NCBI RefSeq assembly: GCF_008329965.1
Contig: NZ_CP036150.1
Coordinates: forward strand, 3,266,439-3,330,438
Length of the DNA stretch: 64,000 bases
Source of the DNA: Oceanispirochaeta crateris
GTDB taxonomy: Bacteria; Spirochaetota; Spirochaetia; DSM-2461
Reading direction: 5' to 3'
The notes under the pieces are model-generated. The model made no database searches. It was given only the letters and a program-made list of their open reading frames with translations, and had not been told where the DNA came from. The first letter of the stretch is position 1, and every line of letters starts with the position of its first letter. The position numbers were made by a program, and so were the translations under genes. This document shows, in pieces, positions 42,238-50,245 of this stretch.

Positions 42238-43116
42238 ATGAATAAGCCCAGAAAAGCCGAGTTTTTTTTAATCTTAGTCACCATCGTCTGGGGCGGAACT
42301 TTTATCTCCATTAAGGTGGCTTTAGAATATGTTTCTCCACTGCTTTTGATGGGACTCCGCTTTTTTTCGGCTTTTGTTTTTTTCCTCATTATCAACCCTG
42401 TCAAAATCTCCAGTCTTCACAAGGGAATGTTCATCAAAGGGAGCTGTCTGGGCGTCCTGATGTTTCTGGGATATGGTCTCCAGACTGTGGGGCTTCAGTA
42501 TACAACGGCCTCACGATCCGGGTTTATTACCTATTTTTATGCACTCCTTGTCCCTGTTTTTCAGTTTCTTATTCTGAAGAAGAAGCCTCTGTGGGCTAAT
42601 CTGGGAGGATTGGCTCTTGCCTTTCTGGGGCTCACCCTGATTACCGGAGGGCTGGGGAAGGGGTCTATGAACTCCGGTGACATGCTGACTCTCATCTCGG
42701 CTGGCTCCTACAGCATCTATATTGTCTGCCTGAATCTCTGGTCAACAGATGAAAATCCGGCGACTCTCACAGCCCTTCAGCTGCTGGTTACGGCTGTCCT
42801 GGCCTTTGTCTTTATTCCGGTCTTTGAAACACCCTTTCTGATTTCTCATCCTCTGCTTTGGTTTAACCTGCTCTACCTGAGTCTTCTGGGGAGCGTTGTC
42901 GCCGTCTACGTCATGACCCGGTTTCAGAATAGCCTGACTCCCACAAGGGCTGCTATCCTTTACTCTTTAGAGCCTGTCTTTTCGGTGATTCTGGCTGTGC
43001 TCATTCTGCAGGAATTGTTTTCTTCTCTACAGGTGATTGGCGCTGTTTTGATCATATCTGGTGTTCTTTTTTCCGAAATTATGGCTATTCATAAAGGAGT
43101 CCGTCAGGAAACCTAA
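42238..43116 (+). CDS. EamA/DMT-family membrane transporter
   Basis: A 292-residue inner-membrane protein with ten hydrophobic helices in two EamA repeats. The first begins ILVTIVWGGTFISIKVAL and the second ends with LEPVFSVILAVLILQE, the usual repeat landmarks. This superfamily exports amino acids, nucleotides or drugs; the substrate cannot be assigned. The gene stands 32 bp before the cNMP/PH-like gene on the same strand and could share a transcript. Confidence 0.9.
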   Translation: MNKPRKAEFFLILVTIVWGGTFISIKVALEYVSPLLLMGLRFFSAFVFFLIINPVKISSLHKGMFIKGSCLGVLMFLGYGLQTVGLQYTTASRSGFITYFYALLVPVFQFLILKKKPLWANLGGLALAFLGLTLITGGLGKGSMNSGDMLTLISAGSYSIYIVCLNLWSTDENPATLTALQLLVTAVLAFVFIPVFETPFLISHPLLWFNLLYLSLLGSVVAVYVMTRFQNSLTPTRAAILYSLEPVFSVILAVLILQELFSSLQVIGAVLIISGVLFSEIMAIHKGVRQET

Positions 43117-43159
43117 TTGACGATTCTACTTCTGCCGATAATGAAGTGTGGAAACTACA

Positions 43160-44710
43160 ATGTTCGATTCCTATCATAATTCCGTATTCTCCCATCCTCT
43201 CTTTCGAAGCTTGAAGCTGAGAGAAAAGGAAGGGTTAAAAGAGTTTTACATCATTCAGGAATACCTGAAAGGTGAGCGGATCCTTTTTGAGGGAGATATC
43301 CTTGAGAGTCTCTACCTTGTTCTAGAAGGCTCTGTTTCGCATCTCAATGAAAAAAACGGCAGTCATAGCTACTTTACAGGTGATTTTTGGGGAATGGAAG
43401 CCATACTCCATCCCTGTCAGGAAAATGGTTCCTACAGAGCAAGAGAGGATACCATTATCCTCCGTTTGCGCTCTGAGGGATTTCGGCGGTTTTTGAAGCA
43501 ATTTCCCCAGAGCCGTTACGGGTTGAAACCCCGGATAGATAAAGAGGGCCATCTCCTTTCCGGTTTTCCTGAATCCCTCTGGAAAGACTTAGGCAAGAAT
43601 AAATCCGAGCTTGTATATCGGGGGAGAACCAGCAAGAAGAGTTTCTCCCTTTTTCTCCTGTTGCCCCTGAGTTTTTGTGTGACCGGACTCCTTCTGGCTC
43701 AGATCTCTCCATGGATGATTCTCATTAGTCTTGCCGGGTTGATTTTGGCCGGATGTGAGCTCTTTTTAAGGAGCATGATTCTTTATAGTGTCTCAGAGAA
43801 AACAGCGGTGAGGCGGTTCTTCAACTGGAGGAATTTTAGGTTGGATCAGGAGGAGGTCCCTCTGGATCAGGTTAAGAGTGTTCATATCAATGTAAAAGGT
43901 GTTGTCAGACAGATCCTGAATATGGGGGATCTCAGTATCCAGACGGCGGGAAAGGGACTTTTATTCAAAAATATCGACGATCCAAAAGGGTTGCAGAAGA
44001 AACTGATGGAGTTGAAGTCCAGGAGAGACTTTGAACAGCAGGGAGAACAACGGGAGGAGTTTCGAAAATTGGTTCGTCAGAATCTGATGGAGAACGTCGC
44101 AGAACACTATGCGGGGAGTCAAAGCCGTCGGAAAGGAGAACCTCTTCCTCAGCGAAGGGTGTTCAGAAAGTCTCCAGCCATTCTGATTTTTCAACTCTTT
44201 ATTCCATTCTCTCTTCTGACTCTCAGCTTCTTCCCCTCCTTGCTGCTGTCTGAAGGCCCGGGGCGGGGCTTATCCCTCTTCTTCTGGATTATCCGGGGAG
44301 CCCTTCTCCTTAGAGCCCTCTGGATCAGCCTGGACTGGTGGAACGATATTTATAAAATAGAGCTTCCCTTTATCTGGGATATTGAACGGAAGCCTTTTGG
44401 TTCAGAAGAGGTTCGAACCCAGACAGATCTGGCAGGAGTTCTAAATGTGAGGGTTTCGCAAAAAGGATTGATTAGACTGATTTTGAATTACGGTGATGTT
44501 ATCATCGAAACACCGGGGAACAGCGGGACCCTGGAATTCTATTCTGTTTGGAATCCTATGATGGTCCAGTCGGAAATCTTTCAGTACAGGAGTCAAATCT
44601 TGCTGAATAAGGAAAAAAATCAGCAAGTACAATCTATGAAACAGTTTGGAGAGTTCGCTCAAATTCTGAAACAGGTTCAAGGTCACCCCAGCTCTGTGAT
44701 GCATGGTTAA
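43160..44710 (+). CDS. Cyclic-nucleotide-binding-like and PH-like membrane protein
   Basis: A protein of about 516 residues. Residues 30-120 resemble a cNMP-binding beta-roll (YLKGERILFEGDILESLYLV, GDFWGMEAIL), although the phosphate-cassette residues are not clearly conserved. Two membrane helices (about 170-215) precede a PH-like beta domain (VPLDQVKSVHINVKGVVRQI, MGDLSIQTAG). A second helix pair and a second copy of that domain (LAGVLNVRVSQKGLIRLILN, YGDVIIET) follow. So the membrane/PH-like unit is duplicated. The start is uncertain: ATG 43160 is chosen over GTG 43148. The ligand and role are unknown. Confidence 0.78.
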   Translation: MFDSYHNSVFSHPLFRSLKLREKEGLKEFYIIQEYLKGERILFEGDILESLYLVLEGSVSHLNEKNGSHSYFTGDFWGMEAILHPCQENGSYRAREDTIILRLRSEGFRRFLKQFPQSRYGLKPRIDKEGHLLSGFPESLWKDLGKNKSELVYRGRTSKKSFSLFLLLPLSFCVTGLLLAQISPWMILISLAGLILAGCELFLRSMILYSVSEKTAVRRFFNWRNFRLDQEEVPLDQVKSVHINVKGVVRQILNMGDLSIQTAGKGLLFKNIDDPKGLQKKLMELKSRRDFEQQGEQREEFRKLVRQNLMENVAEHYAGSQSRRKGEPLPQRRVFRKSPAILIFQLFIPFSLLTLSFFPSLLLSEGPGRGLSLFFWIIRGALLLRALWISLDWWNDIYKIELPFIWDIERKPFGSEEVRTQTDLAGVLNVRVSQKGLIRLILNYGDVIIETPGNSGTLEFYSVWNPMMVQSEIFQYRSQILLNKEKNQQVQSMKQFGEFAQILKQVQGHPSSVMHG

Positions 44711-44728
44711 ATTAAGGCAGGTAATAAT

Positions 44729-46345
44729 ATGAAAATATATCGATATATATCCAACAATTATAGGAAAAAGATGTGTCTCTCCCTCCTGGGACTCTGTCTC
44801 ATGATCCAGGGCTTGTCCGCACAGGAGGAAATCTCCTATTTCAGAAAAATTAGAGTCGGCCAGGATGAACGTATTCAGGGAGTCTATCCATTGGCGGACT
44901 CAGAGGCTCATTTTGTAAATTGCTATAGGATTTCATCTCTCCCAGATGGAAGAATCAGCAGGATAGAGTACAAGAGAAGGGGAACCTCCCTGAAGGACCC
45001 CCTTTTAGGTGTCCCGGTCATACAGTTCGGTTACAATGGAAATTATATCCGCAGAACTTATCTTGATTCGAGGGGGAAGCCTGTCCCTGATGAACAGGGC
45101 GTTTACTCTGTCCGGCTCAGACAGAACTCTTCTGGGAATGTCACCGCCATCTTCAATTATGACCGTTATGGAAACCTGAAGGCGAACAGCAAAGGGATTG
45201 CTTCGATCATGTGGGATGTCGATAAGAAGGGTAAAAAAGTTTCTGAACTCTATTTTGATCCCGAGGGAAACCGCGTTAGTGATAATGGGGTCTTTGAACT
45301 CCGTTATATCTATGATGAGCGGGGATTTCTTATTATGACTCTTCAGCTGGATGACCAGGGTATTCCTTTTGATTCGGGAGGGCGTCCGGCGGCCGTCCGC
45401 CGAGAGTGGGATGATGATGGTAATCTCGTTCGTGAAAGCTGGTATGACAGCTCGGAGAGGCCTGTCTTAAATGAAGATGGAGTTTCATCCACTGTCTACC
45501 ATTGGGATGAACTGGGAAACAAAGTTTCAACCGTCAATTTCGGCATATCAGCTGAGCTGAAGGCCGATAGTAATTTGGTCGTTAGGTATCAATGGTTTTA
45601 TGATGAGATGGGAAACCGCATCCGGGAAGAACACTATTCTGCCGAAGGAAATCTGACTGAAGATGCAAACGGAGTCGCCGTCTATCAGTGGATACATTAT
45701 CCTCAGGGGAATGAGTTGGAGCAGAAAAACTTTGGAACAGCCCTGGAGAAGGTTCTGGACAATGACGGCTTTTCCTCATATCGATGGGTCTTTGATGAGC
45801 GGGGGAATATTGTCGAACAGAAATATTATGATGTTGATGACTCTCTTAAAGAGGACTATTGGGGCATTTCCATGTACCGGTACAAGTATGATGATTTTGG
45901 CAATATGATCGAGTCTCGGAGTTATTCCGATTATGATCAGTTGAAGGAGGATCATCTGGGAGTCGCCCTTTACCGTTGGAACTATGATTTGAAAGGGAAC
46001 AAGCTGGAAGAGCTGCATTACGACGATGAAGAACGCCCTTCTGAGAACAGCCAGGGTATTGCTTCCTATACCTGGGAGTATGATGACGAGAATAATGCTG
46101 TCAGCCAGAGTCAGTTTGGGCTCTACGGCCAGTACAAGGCAAACAATGATGGTGTTGCCATTTACAATTGGAGTTATGATAAGTACGGTAATCCTCTGAC
46201 CGAAACCTATTACGGCATTGATGAGCAGCCCGTAGAAAATAGGGAAGGGACCGCCGGAGCTGTCTGGGTGTATGATGACCGGGGAAATCCTCTGAAGACA
46301 TCCCGGTTCAGCAGGAAAAAGCTGCCTGCCGAGCTAACAGATTAG
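44729..46345 (+). CDS. Secreted protein of ~32-residue YD-like tandem repeats
   Basis: A 538-residue exported protein. A basic N-terminus and hydrophobic stretch end in GLSAQEE, a signal peptide. From about residue 95 to the end, roughly fourteen repeats of about 32 residues follow the pattern Y.W.YD..GN..E..YY........G[VI]A, for example RWVFDERGNIVEQKYYD and RYKYDDFGNMIESRSYS. They recall RHS/YD repeats but lack the core cage and toxin domain, and are shorter than Rhs proteins. A beta-rich rod or solenoid on the cell surface or in the periplasm is likely. It lies 18 bp after the cNMP/PH-like gene on the same strand. Confidence 0.85.
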   Translation: MKIYRYISNNYRKKMCLSLLGLCLMIQGLSAQEEISYFRKIRVGQDERIQGVYPLADSEAHFVNCYRISSLPDGRISRIEYKRRGTSLKDPLLGVPVIQFGYNGNYIRRTYLDSRGKPVPDEQGVYSVRLRQNSSGNVTAIFNYDRYGNLKANSKGIASIMWDVDKKGKKVSELYFDPEGNRVSDNGVFELRYIYDERGFLIMTLQLDDQGIPFDSGGRPAAVRREWDDDGNLVRESWYDSSERPVLNEDGVSSTVYHWDELGNKVSTVNFGISAELKADSNLVVRYQWFYDEMGNRIREEHYSAEGNLTEDANGVAVYQWIHYPQGNELEQKNFGTALEKVLDNDGFSSYRWVFDERGNIVEQKYYDVDDSLKEDYWGISMYRYKYDDFGNMIESRSYSDYDQLKEDHLGVALYRWNYDLKGNKLEELHYDDEERPSENSQGIASYTWEYDDENNAVSQSQFGLYGQYKANNDGVAIYNWSYDKYGNPLTETYYGIDEQPVENREGTAGAVWVYDDRGNPLKTSRFSRKKLPAELTD

Positions 46346-46370
46346 TCAGAAAGAGGGACTTCGTTTCCTT

Positions 46371-47024
46371 TTATCTTGATTGCTCTACACCGCATCTACG
46401 GCAATGCTCATGAAGGGGACATTGAGAGCATTTCGGACTCCTGGGAGTGCATATCTGTTGACCAAAGAGAACCAGAAGTTCGTTGATGGGTATCCAGTAC
46501 TCCCGGGGCAGTATTTTTTCAAGGGCAGGAACAGAATCATCAGGTTTGTTCGTCTTTACCCAGCCCATGCGGTTTGCAATCCTATGGACATGAATATCCA
46601 CACAGATAGCAGGAATGGCAAACCCGAGGCTAAGCACTAAATTAGCAGTCTTTAAGCCTACTCCGGGAAGAGCCAGCAGGCCTTCCTTGCTGGAGGGAAC
46701 CTGGCCGCCCAGGTTCTGGACGATCTCTTTGCTGATTGTGAGAATATTTCCTGATTTGACCCTGAAAAACCCGCAGGGATAGATGAGTGCTTCAATTTCT
46801 TCCTGACTCAGTTTCATCATGGCTTCAGCTGTGTCCGCGGATTCAAAGAGCCTGCGAGAGGCTTCAAGGGTTACCTCATCCCTGGTTCTCAGAGAAATGA
46901 GTGTGGATATGAGGATTTTAAAGGGAGATCCCTCCTCATTCCCGATAAGAGAGACCGATGGGAGGTCGTATCCCGTCTGAAAGTCTTCCAGAATCTTAAA
47001 AATTTCAATCCACTTGATTTTCAT
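46371..47024 (-). CDS. nth: Endonuclease III (DNA glycosylase/AP lyase)
   Basis: A protein of about 217 residues of the HhH-GPD superfamily that excises oxidised pyrimidines and nicks at AP sites. The helix-hairpin-helix with the catalytic lysine is LPGVGLKTANLVL (about residue 112) and the catalytic aspartate is in CVDIHVHR (about residue 137). The [4Fe-4S] cluster cysteines have the canonical C-X6-C-X2-C-X5-C spacing near the C-terminus. ATG 47024 is preferred; a TTG six bases upstream directly follows the ispF stop. It ends the carD-ispD-ispF-nth operon. Confidence 0.95.
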   Translation of the reverse strand: MKIKWIEIFKILEDFQTGYDLPSVSLIGNEEGSPFKILISTLISLRTRDEVTLEASRRLFESADTAEAMMKLSQEEIEALIYPCGFFRVKSGNILTISKEIVQNLGGQVPSSKEGLLALPGVGLKTANLVLSLGFAIPAICVDIHVHRIANRMGWVKTNKPDDSVPALEKILPREYWIPINELLVLFGQQICTPRSPKCSQCPLHEHCRRCGVEQSR

Positions 47025-47030
47025 TTTCAA

Positions 47031-47504
47031 TCAGAGGGGTAGAAGCAGAACGGTGGCCAGGGCTTCGATGGCGAGGTCCTTTCCGGTGGCATCCTGTTTC
47101 TCTTTGGTCTTGGCTTTAAAGGAGATACAGTCCAGTGGAATCTGGAGATCTTCTTGTAATGAGGCTCTAATCGATTCCCTAAAAGGCCCTAGTTTTGGCT
47201 TTTCCAGAATAACCGTGCAATCAATATTTCCAGGTTTGAATCCGGCCGCAGTCACTCTCTCCAGGGTTTCCCGGAGTAATTTCCGACTGGAAACATTTTT
47301 CCATTTTGGATCAGAAGGAGGGTAATGAGTCCCTATGTCTCCCTGGGCAATCGCTCCCAACAGGGCGTCGATCAGGGCATGGAGGAGGACGTCTCCATCG
47401 GAATGGGCATCTTCACCTCGTTCGCTGGGGATGGTGACTCCAGCGAGGATGAGAGGACGGTGTTCCACCAGGCGGTGGATGTCGTAGCCCATTCCTATTC
47501 TCAT
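47031..47504 (-). CDS. ispF: 2-C-methyl-D-erythritol 2,4-cyclodiphosphate synthase
   Basis: A 157-residue enzyme of the non-mevalonate pathway, forming the cyclodiphosphate. The zinc and substrate region is seen in GMGYDIHRLVEHRPLILAGV near residue 5 and AHSDGDVLLHALIDALLGA near residue 33, together with GDIGTHYPPSDP. The start overlaps the ispD end by 4 bp. Its stop codon is 7 nt before the nth ATG. The operon with ispD makes consecutive pathway steps, though ispE is not adjacent. Confidence 0.97.
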   Translation of the reverse strand: MRIGMGYDIHRLVEHRPLILAGVTIPSERGEDAHSDGDVLLHALIDALLGAIAQGDIGTHYPPSDPKWKNVSSRKLLRETLERVTAAGFKPGNIDCTVILEKPKLGPFRESIRASLQEDLQIPLDCISFKAKTKEKQDATGKDLAIEALATVLLLPL

Positions 47505-48160
47505 TTTCCTTTCAGGTCTCCCGGATAGGTGATCTTTATGTTTTCAGGATCTCCCTTGACTGTGTGTGCGGGACCGATATAGCGGGACCATATTTCAGAA
47601 TCATCTATGTAGGAATCATCATCGGCATTTGCCTTCTCATGGGCTTCTAAAATTTCCTGAAAGGAGAATCCTTGAGGAGTCTGGGCGCTCACTGTGGATT
47701 TTCTGACGAGATGCTGCTCAATATCCCCGTGGGAATTCAGGATCTTCATGGCGCTGACCGAGGGGATGACAGGTGTGCTGTTGCCCCGTTCAATGGTTCC
47801 AGTTAGAACCCTCTCAATCAACTCTTCACTGATATGCGGTCTGGCTCCGTCATGGATGAGGACAAGGTCGCTATATGTTTCTCTGAGGGTGATCAGAGCG
47901 TTATAGACCGAGGCTTGTCTACTATCTCCACCCTGGACATAGCTGATGGGAAAATTAATCCTTTTTAAGGCTTTTTCCATCTCCTCTTTGTTTCCCGCGG
48001 GATAGGTGACGCAGATGTGATCAAACTGTTCAGAGAGAACAAAAGGAAGAACGGCCCGTTCAAGCACTGTTCTTCCTTTTAATACTTTCAGCTCTTTTTT
48101 ACCCTTGCCTTTCATGCGGCTGCTAGAACCCGCGGCGGTAATAATTACGGCTTTTATCAT
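47501..48160 (-). CDS. ispD: 2-C-methyl-D-erythritol 4-phosphate cytidylyltransferase
   Basis: A 219-residue nucleotidyltransferase that makes CDP-ME from MEP and CTP. The N-terminal CTP loop is ITAAGSSSRMKGKGKKE, with the family's glycine/arginine and lysine. VLIHDGARPHIS (about residue 100) is the second block and KITYPGDLKG the C-terminal one. It overlaps ispF by 4 bp and follows the CarD gene by 1 nt, so three genes form a tight unit. Confidence 0.96.
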   Translation of the reverse strand: MIKAVIITAAGSSSRMKGKGKKELKVLKGRTVLERAVLPFVLSEQFDHICVTYPAGNKEEMEKALKRINFPISYVQGGDSRQASVYNALITLRETYSDLVLIHDGARPHISEELIERVLTGTIERGNSTPVIPSVSAMKILNSHGDIEQHLVRKSTVSAQTPQGFSFQEILEAHEKANADDDSYIDDSEIWSRYIGPAHTVKGDPENIKITYPGDLKGK

Positions 48161-48161
48161 A

Positions 48162-48665
48162 TCATTCTGATTCTAGTTTGCTGAAGATCAGCTGCTCCAC
48201 ATCATCCTTGGATTTTCCGAGAGAAAATGAGATTTCATCGATGAGAAGTTTTAATGCACTGTCATAGAGTTTTCTTTCCAGGATGGGAAGTTCCTTGATT
48301 TTGCTTCTATGATAGAGAGTGGTAACAACCGTGGCTATGTCGGTGACATCTCCCTTTTTGAGGAGGTCAACATTCATCTGATAGCGCATTTTCCAATCTG
48401 TAGGAACTGGTTCATACTCTTTTGTGATTATTTCCAGAGCTTTTTTAGATTCCGCAGGGGATACAATCGCCCGGAGTCCCAGCTCTACGGCTTTATCAAC
48501 AGGAACCATGACAGTCATGTCTGATACTTCAAGATAGATCTCATAGTAGAGAATCTTTTTACCCTTGAACTCTTTCTCTTCTATCTTCTCTACACGGCCG
48601 ACACCCTGAGTGGGATAAACAACTTCCTGTTTAGCTTTGAATAGAGTCTTCACATTTTTTTCCAT
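48162..48665 (-). CDS. CarD-family RNA-polymerase-binding regulator
   Basis: A 167-residue protein of the CarD/CdnL family, which binds the RNA polymerase beta subunit and stabilises promoter complexes. The RNAP-interaction domain is VVYPTQGVGRVEKIEEKEF (about residues 15-33), ending in a MVPVDKAVELGLR block. The C-terminal half is helical (VVTTLYHRSKIKELPILERK). CarD homologues are general in spirochetes. It heads the carD-ispD-ispF-nth operon. A 17-bp-arm dyad ends 11 nt before its ATG and no Shine-Dalgarno is evident, an arrangement that could restrain translation. Confidence 0.93.
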   Translation of the reverse strand: MEKNVKTLFKAKQEVVYPTQGVGRVEKIEEKEFKGKKILYYEIYLEVSDMTVMVPVDKAVELGLRAIVSPAESKKALEIITKEYEPVPTDWKMRYQMNVDLLKKGDVTDIATVVTTLYHRSKIKELPILERKLYDSALKLLIDEISFSLGKSKDDVEQLIFSKLESE

Positions 48666-48675
48666 AGCCGACAGT

Positions 48676-48716
48676 ATACCCTGCTGAGGTTTTTAAAGTA
48701 AACCGTAGCAGGGTAT
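48676..48716. promoter_or_regulatory. Long imperfect hairpin directly upstream of the carD start
   Basis: Arms 48676-48692 and 48700-48716 match at 15 of 17 positions, with a 7-nt loop. No T-run follows on either strand, so it is not a clear terminator. It lies in the gap between the gnd stop and the carD start, both on the minus strand. Confidence 0.7.
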
Positions 48717-48750
48717 TTGAAAGGCATAATTTATTGAATTTTAAAGAAAA

Positions 48751-50199
48751 TCAGACGCTGTAGGTAGAGGCTGCCACTCCGCCACCCTGGCCGGTCCAAT
48801 CTGTGTGAAAAAACTCTCCTGCAGGTTTGTCCAGTCGTTCGTAACTATGGGCCCCAAAGTAGTCTCTTTGAGCCTGGAGTAGGGATGCTGGAAGGCGTGC
48901 GCTCCTGTATCCGTCAAAAAATGCCAGGGCTGAAGACATGGCAGGAAGGGGAATTCCCCAATTGACGGCCTGAACAACGACCCTCCGCCATGCGGCCTGG
49001 CTGTTTTCTATGATGTCTTTGAAATAGGGGGCTTGCAGGAGGTTTTCAAGGTCCGGTTTATCATCAAAAGCGGTCTTGATTGCTCCTAGGAATGTACTCC
49101 GAATAATGCATCCTCCTCTCCACATCAAGGCGATGGCTCCGTAATTCAGGTTCCATCCAAATTCCGCCGCAGCCTGTCTCAGCAACATGAATCCCTGGGC
49201 ATAGGATATCAACTTTGATGCCAGCAGAGCCTGTTCCAGGTCTTTCAGGAAGGCCTCTTGGTCGGAGAGAGGTTTTTTTTCCGGAGCCGCATAGACTTTT
49301 GATGCCTTGACTCTTTCGTCTTTGAGGGATGACAGGCACCGGCTGAAAACTGCTTCGGCAATCAATGTCAGGGGTATCCCCGCATCCAAGGCGGCAATCC
49401 CTGTCCACTTTCCTGTTCCTTTCTGCCCCGCACTGTCTTTAATCTTCTCAACCAGAGGAAGACCGTCAGTATCTTTGAAGGCCAGGATTTCACCTGTTAT
49501 TTCAATGAGGTAACTGTCTAAAGCACCCGTGTTCCATTCCTTGAAGATGCTGCTCATCTTGTCGTGATCCAGGTTCAAGCCTTCGGCCAGGAGCTGGTAG
49601 GCCTCGCCGATGAGCTGCATATCGCCGTACTCTATGCCGTTATGAACCATTTTCACATAGTGACCGGCTCCTTCTTCTCCCACCCAGTCACAGCAGGGGT
49701 CCCCATCGGCCTTGGCAGAGATCGCCTGGAGGATCTCTTTGATGTGAGGCCAGGCCTCAGGGTTTCCTCCCGGCATCAGTGAGGGGCCTCTTCTGGCTCC
49801 CTCTTCTCCTCCGGAGACACCGCTCCCCACAAAGAGTATTCCTTTTTGGGAGAGTTCTTTCATGCGTCGTGTGGAATCTGGATAGTGGGAGTTCCCTCCG
49901 TCGATGATGATGTCGCCTTTTTCAAGAAAGGGAAGGAGTTGTGAGATAACGCTGTCAACAACCATCCCTGCTTTGACCATGATCATGATCTTCCGGGGGC
50001 GTTTGAGGGTTCGGCAGAGTTCTTCCAGACTGGTCATTCCCAGGATTGTGTCCCTCCCTGAAGCATTTCCAGATAGAAAATCTTTTGTCACTTTTTCTGT
50101 TCTATTGTATACGGCCACTGTAAAGCCGTGGTCATTCATATTGAGGACAAGGTTTTGCCCCATCACCGCTAGTCCAATTAATCCTATATCTGCTTTCAT
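48751..50199 (-). CDS. gnd: 6-phosphogluconate dehydrogenase, decarboxylating
   Basis: Oxidative pentose-phosphate enzyme producing ribulose 5-phosphate, NADPH and CO2. At 482 residues it has the long, E. coli-like form. The NADP loop is IGLIGLAVMGQNLVLNM, with YNRT nearby. The catalytic region shows VGSGVSGGEEGARRGPSLMPGG, quoted in part, with HYVKMVHNGIEYGDMQLIGE (Lys and Asn). AGGAGG stands 6 nt before the ATG. nadE lies upstream on the same strand by 46 bp, so NADPH supply and NAD synthesis may be coexpressed. Confidence 0.97.
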   Translation of the reverse strand: MKADIGLIGLAVMGQNLVLNMNDHGFTVAVYNRTEKVTKDFLSGNASGRDTILGMTSLEELCRTLKRPRKIMIMVKAGMVVDSVISQLLPFLEKGDIIIDGGNSHYPDSTRRMKELSQKGILFVGSGVSGGEEGARRGPSLMPGGNPEAWPHIKEILQAISAKADGDPCCDWVGEEGAGHYVKMVHNGIEYGDMQLIGEAYQLLAEGLNLDHDKMSSIFKEWNTGALDSYLIEITGEILAFKDTDGLPLVEKIKDSAGQKGTGKWTGIAALDAGIPLTLIAEAVFSRCLSSLKDERVKASKVYAAPEKKPLSDQEAFLKDLEQALLASKLISYAQGFMLLRQAAAEFGWNLNYGAIALMWRGGCIIRSTFLGAIKTAFDDKPDLENLLQAPYFKDIIENSQAAWRRVVVQAVNWGIPLPAMSSALAFFDGYRSARLPASLLQAQRDYFGAHSYERLDKPAGEFFHTDWTGQGGGVAASTYSV

Positions 50200-50245
50200 T
50201 TCATCCTCCTGTTCTCTTTTATAACTCTCTTTTAGTCTTGTATAT

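Noticed and set aside
43160-44710. Functional cAMP-binding site in the cNMP-like protein
   Set aside because: The fold is suggested, but the arginine-containing phosphate cassette is not clearly present; listed only as cNMP-like.
45000-46345. DNA tandem repeat or mobile element in the YD-like gene
   Set aside because: The repeats are at protein level and diverged in DNA; no flanking repeats or transposase.
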